Assembly (NCBI GenBank): GCA_003602665.1
Contig: QQSG01000129.1
Coordinates: 6,307-13,938, forward strand
Reading direction: 5' to 3'
Source of the DNA: Candidatus Poseidoniales archaeon
Lineage (GTDB): Archaea; Thermoplasmatota; Poseidoniia; Poseidoniales; Poseidoniaceae
DNA: 7,632 nucleotides
Shown here: positions 1 through 6,785 of the stretch, piece by piece
Layout of the letters: every line of letters starts with the position of its first letter
Position numbering within the stretch: position 1 is the stretch's first letter
The notes under the pieces: model-generated
The model's database searches: none
What the model was told of the DNA's origin: nothing
Seen by the model: only the letters and a program-made list of their open reading frames with translations
Program-made: the position numbers and the translations under genes

Positions 1-2360
1 CCTTCTGGAAGACCGCCTTCAGGCAGTGGTGGTGCTTCTTGTGGTTCTTCTGGAACCGGAGCTGATTCTGCTTCAGGTTCAGGTGTCGATTCACCTAATG
101 TTGCAATCGATTCGATGGATTCTTCGTCACTAAAGAGTTCCTCTGCAGAAACGCCTCTTGAAGATTCAACGACTTTTTCTTCCTTTTCTTGTTCTTCTAG
201 ATTGAGTGGTTTGACATCCTCTTCCCAAAGTGAATCGGATTCAACGCCGCCAAAGGCTGAGGAACCTGCTGTTCCTTCCAATGCTTCATCCATTGCAGCC
301 GAAGTTGGTAATCCTGCAGCACCATACGTCTTCTGAGTTTGCGTTGATTTGCGACGTGAAGCAAGTATTCCAATAATGAGGATAACCAGAGTCAAGATTC
401 CAAAGAGACCTCCTCCATAGACCAATGCATCGTTCACTGCATTTGTTTCATACCATGCCTTATCTGTTGTTGTAGAATCTGATGTCGTGTTCCAACTGGA
501 GTATGAAACTGCAGTCTGATTTGCGGCTACTGAGTCAGCAACGTATTGAACGTAGGCTGGTGTTCGCCATCCAACACAAACATCTCTTACATCTGTGAAG
601 TCAAGATTACAATGATCTTGAATGGTTTGAATTCGAGCATCGTTATCATTGTAATCTGAATTTGATCCAGTTCCGTCTCTGTCAATATCGAGATATTCAT
701 TTGGATCAAGATCCATATCTTTTGATTCTGAACCATCTGCCCATCCATCACCGTCTTTGTCTTCACATCCGAAGGATTCGAGTTCTGTATTCTGAAGAGG
801 GTCTTCTGGATCAGGTAACCATGCCTTTGTCGACGTTCCTGGCTTAGTTGGACACTTGTCAGGCATAGCACCTGTTGCATTATCTCCATACCCATCGCCA
901 TCACCATCCGTCCATTGCGAATTCATGTCTGGAAGAGCATCTGCACCTTGTTGGGCAGTCCAATTCTGATCAGGGTCTGAATATCCGTCAAGGTCCCCAT
1001 CAGGGCAACCATAGCGGTCTTGTGTTGAGAATCCGTTAACCAGTGGACATCCATCTGCAAGTGTTCCTTGAGGATTATCTCCGTATCCATCTCTGTCAGT
1101 ATCAGCCCATTGTGAACTGTCTGTTGGATAGAGATCACCATCTTGACCATCTGAGTTATCTCCATATCCATCACCATCGGAATCGATGGTTTGATCAGGA
1201 TTCGAAGGGAACATGTCTGAATTATCACCTACACCATCCCCATCAGAGTCAACGCTCTCATCAGGAATAGTTGGGAACTCATCACTGTTGTCTCCAACGC
1301 CATCGCCATCGGTATCAAGGGACTCAGACGGGTTTGTTGGGAAAGCATCCAATGCATCGGTTACTCCGTCCCCATCGCTGTCAATGTCGTACAATCGTAC
1401 ACGTGTTGAGGATGTAAATCCAGAGATGATGTAGACTTCGCCATTTGCACCTTTCAGAGATGCAATCACTTTTCCACTGCTATCGTACATATCCCCTTCC
1501 TGGAAGGTTTGGACATCAACAACAATGATCTCACCTGATTGTGTTCCAACGTGATATGAGGCAAAGTCCATTTGTTCTATGTAGACGAGTTGAGGATTCG
1601 AAGAGATTGAAAGCATTTCATAGGTGTAATCACTCAGATTGTAACGGAACAAATCGCCACCTGCAGTCCCAACCAATAGGCGCCCTTGAGCATCAAGTTC
1701 CAGTGTGTTGACTGCAGAGGTCATATCGGTTAATTGTTGAACAAGAGTCCCAGTATTGTCGTGTACCTTGACACGATTATCGTATCCTCCTGTGAGGATG
1801 TGCCCGTCTGAGGTGACAATCATTGATGTCATTCCACCACTGTGAGAATCCGTGACAATACCCGACGGAAGTCCACCGCTCCATTCCTCAGCTCTTCGCT
1901 GACCAGGGAAGTATCCAATCCAAATATCTCCATCGTTATCCCAATCGACTGCATCCACCGGATTTGAGGTATTGATGTACTGTGTAATGATTTGTTGTGT
2001 CATTTGAATGATAACAACACCTGAATTGTGTGAAACAGAGACAAGGTTTTCTCCAGAATCAACCCGTGCTGACTTTGCAGTAATGTTGAGATCAAGACTC
2101 CAAACTGGTGTATGCATTCCAGATTCGAATGTATTGACAGAAAGGGTACCTGAACCAGTTACCATCAGAACTTTACCATCACTTAGTTGCTGCCATGCAA
2201 CGACTTTTTCGTTGATTTGTTCGGTTTGACCGGCATCGATTAAGGACGCTGAGGCGGACAGAACAGGGGCCACAATTGGCAATAGAAGCAAACAAAGGAC
2301 AATCGTTGCTACGGTTCGCATAGTACGGGGAAGACGAAGGGAAATATCAAACAGACGCAT
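1..2360 (-). CDS. Secreted, membrane-anchored thrombospondin type-3 repeat protein with propeller-like N-domain (3' end cut by window)
   Basis: The reading frame is open without interruption from the ATG at 2360 to the left edge (786 complete codons, no stop), so the C-terminus is missing. Residues 1-38 are a signal peptide: basic n-region with R9, R12 and R15, hydrophobic core 17-34, likely cleavage after A36 or A38. Residues about 44-324 are beta-rich, with WD/YVTN-like blades and an Asp-rich loop at 139-145 (D139, D141, D143, D145). Residues 325-574 hold about nine TSP3-type DxDxDG calcium-binding repeats. Six ectodomain cysteines (438, 452, 503, 532, 584, 595) fall in three consecutive pairs. 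A single membrane helix at 647-667 is followed by S-R-R-K, giving a type I topology, then by an acidic Glu/Pro/Ser-rich cytoplasmic tail from 668 onward. Several N-glycosylation sequons are present (for example NWT, NAT, NQT). The start lies 10 bases after the upstream stop and has no clear ribosome site; M14 at 2321 is an alternative start that keeps the signal peptide. The role is probably cell-surface adhesion or structure; the exact function is unknown. Confidence 0.88.
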   Translation of the reverse strand, partial: MRLFDISLRLPRTMRTVATIVLCLLLLPIVAPVLSASASLIDAGQTEQINEKVVAWQQLSDGKVLMVTGSGTLSVNTFESGMHTPVWSLDLNITAKSARVDSGENLVSVSHNSGVVIIQMTQQIITQYINTSNPVDAVDWDNDGDIWIGYFPGQRRAEEWSGGLPSGIVTDSHSGGMTSMIVTSDGHILTGGYDNRVKVHDNTGTLVQQLTDMTSAVNTLELDAQGRLLVGTAGGDLFRYNLSDYTYEMLSISSNPQLVYIEQMDFASYHVGTQSGEIIVVDVQTFQEGDMYDSSGKVIASLKGANGEVYIISGFTSSTRVRLYDIDSDGDGVTDALDAFPTNPSESLDTDGDGVGDNSDEFPTIPDESVDSDGDGVGDNSDMFPSNPDQTIDSDGDGYGDNSDGQDGDLYPTDSSQWADTDRDGYGDNPQGTLADGCPLVNGFSTQDRYGCPDGDLDGYSDPDQNWTAQQGADALPDMNSQWTDGDGDGYGDNATGAMPDKCPTKPGTSTKAWLPDPEDPLQNTELESFGCEDKDGDGWADGSESKDMDLDPNEYLDIDRDGTGSNSDYNDNDARIQTIQDHCNLDFTDVRDVCVGWRTPAYVQYVADSVAANQTAVSYSSWNTTSDSTTTDKAWYETNAVNDALVYGGGLFGILTLVILIIGILASRRKSTQTQKTYGAAGLPTSAAMDEALEGTAGSSAFGGVESDSLWEEDVKPLNLEEQEKEEKVVESSRGVSAEELFSDEESIESIATLGESTPEPEAESAPVPEEPQEAPPLPEGGLPE
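639..1388 (-). repeat. TSP3-like calcium-binding repeat array within the surface protein
   Basis: These bases encode residues 325-574 of the surface protein, with about nine units centred on DxDxDG. The first three full units are regular 22-residue (66-base) tandem repeats at 1185-1382, each with the pattern D-x-D-G-D-G-V-x-D, then F-P-x-x-P. Later units become irregular and carry Cys-containing insertions. In TSP3 repeats the Asp side chains bind calcium; here that is inferred from the motif. The DNA similarity between units follows from the protein repeat and is not a mobile or CRISPR repeat. Confidence 0.88.
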
Positions 2361-2370
2361 GATTGTCCAT

Positions 2371-4848
2371 TCAAGATTCATCAGATTCTTCTTCTGCTGG
2401 CTTCATTTGAGGAAGGACAGGAGTGATTGAAGCAGTCTTGACTTCCTTCTTTGGACTTGAGATAGGCGTTAAGCGTTGAACAGGTCGTAGCATTGCCTTT
2501 GTCGCTCCTTCTTGCTGCTCAACTGAATCCTTTGGAATCACATTTAGTGGAGTCATTGTTCCTGTGATTGGACGCATTGTTGCAGATTCTGCTTCAACAA
2601 TCTCTTCTTCTTCCATTGCTTCAGCAACTTCTGAAATGTCACGTCGTGTGATTCGTGCTTCGTCATCGCTGGTTCCGAATTCTCCATCTTCACCAGGCGT
2701 GATGCTCACTTCGACAGCACCTACTGGTACTACGATTTCTTCAGCCGGTAATTCCTGTGTTGCTTGAACTTCCTCGACCTGTGGTTGGACAAGTGGAGTT
2801 TGTGGTTGAAGCGGCATGCGGACCTTACGTTCAAGTGGCTTTGGCAGTGCTACTTCTGCTGATGCACCAATAGGCGCCTTGACTGGACGAAGTGCTGGTG
2901 CTTGCCCGAGTGGCTTTGCTCCACCCATTGGGGCTCTCATTCCACCTAAGCCCATGCCTTGTTGAGGCGTTGATCCAAGGGAACGTGACAAACCGCCGCC
3001 AAGTCCTGGTGTACGAGTACCCAGTGCAGATGGGTCTTGATTGAGTGGCATTGCTGCTGGTGCTTGGCCAGAGATGGATTGCATCCACTTCTGTCGCTTC
3101 TCTGCCCGTGTATCGGTTGATTGAAGTTCTGCAAACTCTGATTCACGAGATTGAAGTTCTGATTCAGAGACATCAATTTCACCCTGAATCTGTGAGGTAA
3201 TGGCATCACGCATCTTAGTTTCTGCCATCTCACGGAAGGAATCCATCTTCTCTGAAAGATTGTTAAGACGGTCACGAACCTCTGCACGCTTGAGTCCAAG
3301 TTGTGCTTCGATTTCAGCACGGATTGAAGCTTCACGCTTGCGTACATCGATAAGTGCCTTGTTTCGCATGATCTCTTCACGCTTGTCGAGTTGACGTTCA
3401 AGTTGAACTGCAATTTCTTCTTGCTTTCGAGTTCTGAAGGCTGAAAGGCGCTCTTCCATATCGACTTCGAGTTCGAGAGCAGTTTCTTCCTTGAGTAGAT
3501 CCAAATCGGTCTCAAAGGTCAGGCGTTCATTGCGCAACTGGGCATCAAGTTCAGCCATAATGGCCTTTCTTGCAGCGGTTTCACGCGATTGGAATTCGAT
3601 TTCAAGACGTTCTGCCCAATCGGTTCGCTTTGCTTCATATTGTTCTTCGAGATGTCCACGAAGTTCTGTTTCACGCTCGAAGCGGAATCGAGCAAGTCGA
3701 TTTTGGATTTCTGCTTCTCGAGCACCTCTGTAGGATGTGAATTCATCATCAGAGCGTCGAGCGAGTTCTTGTTCAAGTTCACTCTTGAGAACCTTAGAAA
3801 TATCGTCAACAGCCTTGGAGAACGTGATGTCGTACTTTTCCTTCAAACGGCCCTTACGCTCTGTGAGACGTTCTGAGTGGTTTTCTTCGAGTTGCTTTTG
3901 GATTTCAACCCTCAATTCATCACGACGTCGTGCGATTGCAAGTTCAACATCTTCACGCATTCGCTCTTCAAGATCTTCAGTTTCTTGACGAAGTTGTGTT
4001 TCAAGTTCTTGTTGAAGTGATTGAGCAATATCCTCTTCGAGACGTAGGCTACGGCGATCATATTCTGCACGGAGTCGTGCTTCACGTTGCTGAAGTCTGT
4101 TGCGAAGTTGTTGCTCAAGTCGAGTTCGAATACCACGTCGAAGTTGCTCTTCTCGTTCAGCAAGACGAGCACTATGACCTTCTTCGAGCGTTTCGATTTC
4201 CTTGTTTTCAAGTTCGATGAAACGTGATTCCATCTCTTGTTCGATTCCAGCCTCAAGTTCACGAATTCGTAACTGAAGGCGTTGATTGTATTCCAATGCC
4301 ATTCGCTCTTTTTGCAAAGCAAGGCGTCGACGATGCTCGTCTTGGAGTTGCCCTTCAATGGATTGTTTTAGATTCTCTTTATGTTCCTCAAGTCGGCGAT
4401 CATGCTCGTGCTCGAGTTGATTTTGAAGGTTTGAGATTTCTCGCTTGAGTCTCAGGTCGAGTTGTTCACGCATTCGTGTTTCTTCACCAGCGAGTGTTGA
4501 ACGTTCCATTTCTGCAAGTTCAACTTCCATATCGGTTCGCATTTCTTTCTCAAGAGCATCGAGAGTGAGTTCGTGTTGAACTGCAAGATCGTTTGCAATA
4601 GCTTCCTGCATGGCTGAAACACGCTCTGCGATGGCTTGTTGACGCAATCGACGTTCACGGCGAATATCTGCTCTCATTCGCTCTTCTTGGCGGAATCGAG
4701 CACTGGTGAGCATTGCTTGGTCTGTTGAAACAGCGGGAGATGTTGTAAATTGGCTACGAAGAGCTGCAAGGCTTAGCCTGTCAGCGTTTTCACGCTTCTT
4801 TCGAGCAGCATCCAACAGCTCGTCTTGCCTGCTTTCGCTAGCACTCAT
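2371..4848 (-). CDS. Large cytoplasmic coiled-coil protein with disordered acidic C-terminal region, function unknown
   Basis: This 825-residue protein has no signal peptide or membrane segment. Residues about 1-590 are almost continuous charged helix, very rich in Glu, Arg, Leu and Gln and with no proline after residue 38, as in a long coiled-coil rod. Hydrophobic core positions often step by four residues (73, 77, 80, 84, 88, 92, 96, 99, 103, 107, 111, 114, where 92 is His), closer to 11- or 15-residue periodicity than to plain heptads. Residues about 595-665 are a Gly/Pro/Met-rich linker, 670-700 are Pro/Gln-rich, and 700-760 are acidic, including E-D-G-E-F-G-T-S-D-D at 720-729. The protein has no cysteine and no P-loop, so SMC- or Rad50-type ATPases do not fit. 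The start at 4848 follows a 102-base gap, and the gene probably begins its own transcript with the TSP3 gene 10 bases downstream. A scaffold or cytoskeletal role is inferred from architecture only; no family was recognised. Confidence 0.9.
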   Translation of the reverse strand: MSASESRQDELLDAARKKRENADRLSLAALRSQFTTSPAVSTDQAMLTSARFRQEERMRADIRRERRLRQQAIAERVSAMQEAIANDLAVQHELTLDALEKEMRTDMEVELAEMERSTLAGEETRMREQLDLRLKREISNLQNQLEHEHDRRLEEHKENLKQSIEGQLQDEHRRRLALQKERMALEYNQRLQLRIRELEAGIEQEMESRFIELENKEIETLEEGHSARLAEREEQLRRGIRTRLEQQLRNRLQQREARLRAEYDRRSLRLEEDIAQSLQQELETQLRQETEDLEERMREDVELAIARRRDELRVEIQKQLEENHSERLTERKGRLKEKYDITFSKAVDDISKVLKSELEQELARRSDDEFTSYRGAREAEIQNRLARFRFERETELRGHLEEQYEAKRTDWAERLEIEFQSRETAARKAIMAELDAQLRNERLTFETDLDLLKEETALELEVDMEERLSAFRTRKQEEIAVQLERQLDKREEIMRNKALIDVRKREASIRAEIEAQLGLKRAEVRDRLNNLSEKMDSFREMAETKMRDAITSQIQGEIDVSESELQSRESEFAELQSTDTRAEKRQKWMQSISGQAPAAMPLNQDPSALGTRTPGLGGGLSRSLGSTPQQGMGLGGMRAPMGGAKPLGQAPALRPVKAPIGASAEVALPKPLERKVRMPLQPQTPLVQPQVEEVQATQELPAEEIVVPVGAVEVSITPGEDGEFGTSDDEARITRRDISEVAEAMEEEEIVEAESATMRPITGTMTPLNVIPKDSVEQQEGATKAMLRPVQRLTPISSPKKEVKTASITPVLPQMKPAEEESDES

Positions 4849-4880
4849 AACATCCCATCCGAACCCTTATCGACATTTCT

Positions 4881-4890
4881 TCATACATAA
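4881..4890 (-). promoter_or_regulatory. Possible TATA-like element for the coiled-coil / TSP3 unit
   Basis: TTATGTATGA on the minus strand is the most TATA-like stretch in the 102-base gap upstream of the coiled-coil gene, centred about 38 bases before its ATG. That would give a leader of roughly 12 bases starting near GGATGGGATG. No convincing BRE is visible, and the assignment rests on position and composition only. Confidence 0.25.
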
Positions 4891-4922
4891 GGTACGCGAC
4901 GCTAACGATGGCAGAAAGGCCT

Positions 4923-4940
4923 GTTTTTACCGCGAAAAAC
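4923..4940 (-). terminator. Possible terminator of the pssA transcript (T-run within a small inverted repeat)
   Basis: Eleven bases after the pssA stop codon the minus strand has a run of five T within an inverted repeat: arms GTTTTT and AAAAAC around the loop CGCGGT. Archaeal termination usually depends on T-runs, which fits, but the run is short and the stem is A/T-only apart from one pair. An alternative 4-bp ACCG/CGGT stem overlaps it. Confidence 0.3.
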
Positions 4941-4950
4941 GGTTCTCGTC

Positions 4951-5832
4951 TCACTCTTCTTCGTTTGGAATGAATACTGGTGGTTGTGGTTTAGCCAGGT
5001 AGTAAACTGCAAACAAACATGATGCAAGGAAAAGCCAACCAGGTGGTGCTAACTCAGATCCCACTTGGACTTGATTCTCAGATGCACCCGTGCTGATCAT
5101 TGCGTAGATAATGGCAGTGAGCAAACAAGCCATTTGCAGCACTGAAAGTTTGAGATCTAGACCGTGCTTGAGTTTTGATAATCGGCGATCGCTGATCATC
5201 ATTGCTCCAGAGATGAACATGATGGGCAGGATGAACATATCAAGTCCCGGAGTTGCATGACATGGTTGACCATCACCAAGGCAGATTGTAGCATTGGTTA
5301 AATCTGGTCCGAAGTTGAGAATCGGTTGCAACCAAATGAAACCGGCAGCACCCATCAATAAAATTGCATTTCCAGGCGAGGAGAGTCCATGGAAGTAAGG
5401 CAACCCACTGCCTTCCTCATACTGGAAACGAGCGAGTCGGAGCATTCCAGTTCCGATAACCCAAAATCCAGCAAGTGCGAGAGAGAGGGTCCAGACTGGT
5501 GAGGCTTCTCCCCATCGTCCAAACATAATGAACATCATCAATGCGGGAGCGACACAGAATGAAAGACAGTCCGACATAATATCCAAAGATCCTCCAAGAA
5601 GTTTCTGCTTTGAATATCGACGAGCAATTGGTCCATCGATAATGTCTCCAAGGGCTGAAAGGAAGATGCAGAGCATGGATGCCCAGATATATTTGGATTT
5701 CAATCCATCTCCAAATGGTTGACTCATATCTTCTACTGCAAGAATCAGGAACATGATTGAAGCCGTTCCAAACATAGCGTTTGTGAGCGTAATGTAGTCA
5801 GCAAGACCAGTTAATCGGAATGTAGATTTCAT
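4951..5832 (-). CDS. pssA: CDP-alcohol phosphatidyltransferase, PssA / archaetidylserine synthase-like
   Basis: This 293-residue integral membrane enzyme likely transfers the phospholipid moiety of a CDP-activated lipid (CDP-archaeol if archaeal) to L-serine, making the serine phospholipid precursor. The complete family signature D-x2-DG-x2-AR-x8-G-x3-D-x3-D is present: D63, D66, G67, A70, R71, G80, D84, D88. These Asp residues bind the divalent metal and CDP in the family. PssA-type features support serine as the acceptor: T-L-T-N-A near residues 15-19, S-F-C-V-A-P at 91-96, R-L-A-R-F at 132-136, and a G-L-S-S-P-G segment at 149-154 where GLP is more usual. About eight membrane helices can be placed: 14-33, 47-62, 88-104, 113-131, 153-171, 197-213, 230-248 and 264-280. 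A loop at about 173-195 contains C184 and C191. The gene starts 9 bases after the zinc-ribbon gene, behind a GAGATGA ribosome site. Inositol or glycerol acceptors are less likely alternatives. Confidence 0.87.
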   Translation of the reverse strand: MKSTFRLTGLADYITLTNAMFGTASIMFLILAVEDMSQPFGDGLKSKYIWASMLCIFLSALGDIIDGPIARRYSKQKLLGGSLDIMSDCLSFCVAPALMMFIMFGRWGEASPVWTLSLALAGFWVIGTGMLRLARFQYEEGSGLPYFHGLSSPGNAILLMGAAGFIWLQPILNFGPDLTNATICLGDGQPCHATPGLDMFILPIMFISGAMMISDRRLSKLKHGLDLKLSVLQMACLLTAIIYAMISTGASENQVQVGSELAPPGWLFLASCLFAVYYLAKPQPPVFIPNEEE

Positions 5833-5836
5833 ATTC

Positions 5837-5843
5837 TCATCTC
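5837..5843 (-). promoter_or_regulatory. Ribosome binding site of pssA, overlapping the upstream stop codon
   Basis: GAGATGA on the minus strand overlaps the TGA stop of the zinc-ribbon gene and lies 4 bases before the pssA ATG. It is one base from GAGGTGA. The overlap suggests that the two genes are translated in sequence from one transcript. Confidence 0.5.
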
Positions 5844-6234
5844 AGAAAGACACCTTGAATGGTACTTCACAGGCAGGACAGGTGATTGTACGCTCGCCCG
5901 GTCTTTGCTTCATACGTAGGCCTCGCTCACAAGCGGGACATTGAATTTCAACTCGGATGACTTTGGCTGTGAGTGTGAATTGTGTTTCGCACCCACCACA
6001 TCGTAGTTCAGCAGGACGGTCATTGACTCCTGCAATAAGCACCTTTGAACACGAAGGGCAAGAAAGGCGTTCCTCTTCCCACTTCTTGCGTGTTGGGCTA
6101 TGATCTGTGCGGACGTTTGCCCCACAGAGTTCACATTGGATGTCTCCAAGTGCTGAAGGAAGAAGACCACTGCACTTTGGGCAAGAAAGTGGAGGAGGTG
6201 CAACCCTCGACTCCACTGTTATTGGCTCATCCAT
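5842..6234 (-). CDS. Small protein of three tandem CxxC...CxxC zinc ribbons
   Basis: This 130-residue soluble protein holds exactly twelve cysteines, arranged as three four-Cys zinc ribbons: C18/C21 with C34/C37, C59/C62 with C79/C82, and C99/C102 with C119/C122. Each knuckle has the C-P-x-C or C-x-x-C form typical of zinc ribbons, and the third ribbon ends in a short beta-like tail (P-F-K-V-S-F) at the C-terminus. No catalytic domain is visible, so the protein is probably a nucleic-acid, protein-interaction or zinc-buffering module; the sequence does not say which. The ATG at 6234 is preceded by a GGGAGATGG ribosome site. The gene lies 48 bases after the regulator gene and 9 bases before pssA, so translation coupling with pssA is likely. 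The real family and function are unknown. Confidence 0.85.
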   Translation of the reverse strand: MDEPITVESRVAPPPLSCPKCSGLLPSALGDIQCELCGANVRTDHSPTRKKWEEERLSCPSCSKVLIAGVNDRPAELRCGGCETQFTLTAKVIRVEIQCPACERGLRMKQRPGERTITCPACEVPFKVSF

Positions 6235-6240
6235 GTTCGA

Positions 6241-6249
6241 CCATCTCCC
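6241..6249 (-). promoter_or_regulatory. Ribosome binding site of the zinc-ribbon gene
   Basis: GGGAGATGG on the minus strand lies 6 bases before the ATG at 6234. It resembles GGAGGTG with one change and fixes the start within the 48-base gap. The embedded ATG is out of frame. Confidence 0.5.
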
Positions 6250-6282
6250 AATATGTTTTCATTTGTTCGGCGATGATAAATC

Positions 6283-6768
6283 TCAGGAAGATGATTCCTC
6301 ATCATCTCCACCCTTTCCAACAAGAATCAGTTTTACCGGAAGGAAGTTCCAAGGTAAATCCAATGGTATGTTGTATTCTTGTGCCAATTGTTGAACGAAT
6401 TGTTTTGCTCCAACTTGACCTCTTGAATTGACTAAATCAATGGAATGGACGTGTGTCAGTGCTGCAATGTCGTCCAATGGTGAGCCGGTTGCGATAACTT
6501 GTGTTGATTGCTCACTGATCATTCCAGGGAGTTCGACTCTCTTTGAGACGGTCCACCATCGGGCACGACCAACGTCTCGATGGTTCTCGATAAGACCAAC
6601 CTTAACAAGACGCTTTAGGTGATGGTATAGATTGTATCTGTCGACTGAAACTTGGTCTTGTAGTTGAACAGTACTCATCTCTTCGACTTGCAAAAGGACC
6701 TCATAGGCTCGACGACGGGTCGGGTGGGTCAGCGCTGCGATTAAGGGGTCTGTTCGTACTCGGGTCAT
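6283..6768 (-). CDS. Winged helix-turn-helix transcription regulator, ArsR-like
   Basis: This 161-residue protein is probably a DNA-binding regulator. Residues about 8-75 match an ArsR-type winged helix: a helix with A-L-T-H-P-T-R-R-R at 12-20, a helix-turn-helix at about 32-57 with recognition helix D-R-Y-N-L-Y-H-H-L-K-R-L, and a wing at about 60-75 ending in R-W-W-T-V-S. The C-terminal half (76-161) is not recognised and ends in an acidic Ser tail. There is no cysteine anywhere, so the classical ArsR/SmtB Cys metal site is absent; a His/Asp site cannot be excluded. The start at 6768 sits 4 bases after a GGTGA ribosome site. The gene lies 48 bases downstream of the metal ATPase gene, and a palindrome over the gap suggests autoregulation. 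The DNA-binding assignment is strong; the ligand and targets are unknown. Confidence 0.82.
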   Translation of the reverse strand: MTRVRTDPLIAALTHPTRRRAYEVLLQVEEMSTVQLQDQVSVDRYNLYHHLKRLVKVGLIENHRDVGRARWWTVSKRVELPGMISEQSTQVIATGSPLDDIAALTHVHSIDLVNSRGQVGAKQFVQQLAQEYNIPLDLPWNFLPVKLILVGKGGDDEESSS

Positions 6769-6772
6769 GCGC

Positions 6773-6777
6773 TCACC
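6773..6777 (-). promoter_or_regulatory. Ribosome binding site of the winged-helix regulator gene
   Basis: GGTGA on the minus strand lies 4 bases before the ATG at 6768 and matches part of the archaeal anti-16S consensus GGAGGTGATC. It supports this start codon. Confidence 0.5.
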
Positions 6778-6785
6778 ATTTCACA

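Noticed and set aside
587..1228. Two minus-strand frames (587-907, 923-1228) and plus-strand frames (662-847, 1043-1434) in the repeat region
   Set aside because: They overlap the intact TSP3 reading frame; their Met/Ile/Gln-rich or His/Leu/Ser-rich sequence is the frame-shifted reading of GATGGTGATGG-type repeat codons.
1185..1382. Short direct DNA repeats suggesting a CRISPR or satellite array
   Set aside because: The 66-base period equals 22 codons, stays in frame, and varies at third positions; it is a protein repeat.
2564..4448. Several open frames on both strands inside the coiled-coil gene, for example 2946-3515 and 3912-4358 (minus) and 3930-4220 (plus)
   Set aside because: They are shadows of the long Glu/Arg/Leu-rich gene, whose codon bias removes stops in other frames. 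They have low-complexity composition and no recognisable domain.
2371..4848. Coiled-coil protein as an SMC/Rad50-type ATPase or a flotillin
   Set aside because: No Walker A, Walker B or signature motif, and no N-terminal membrane or SPFH domain, can be seen.
6045..6431. Plus-strand frames 6045-6431 and 6107-6394
   Set aside because: They are antisense to the zinc-ribbon and regulator genes and have no family features.
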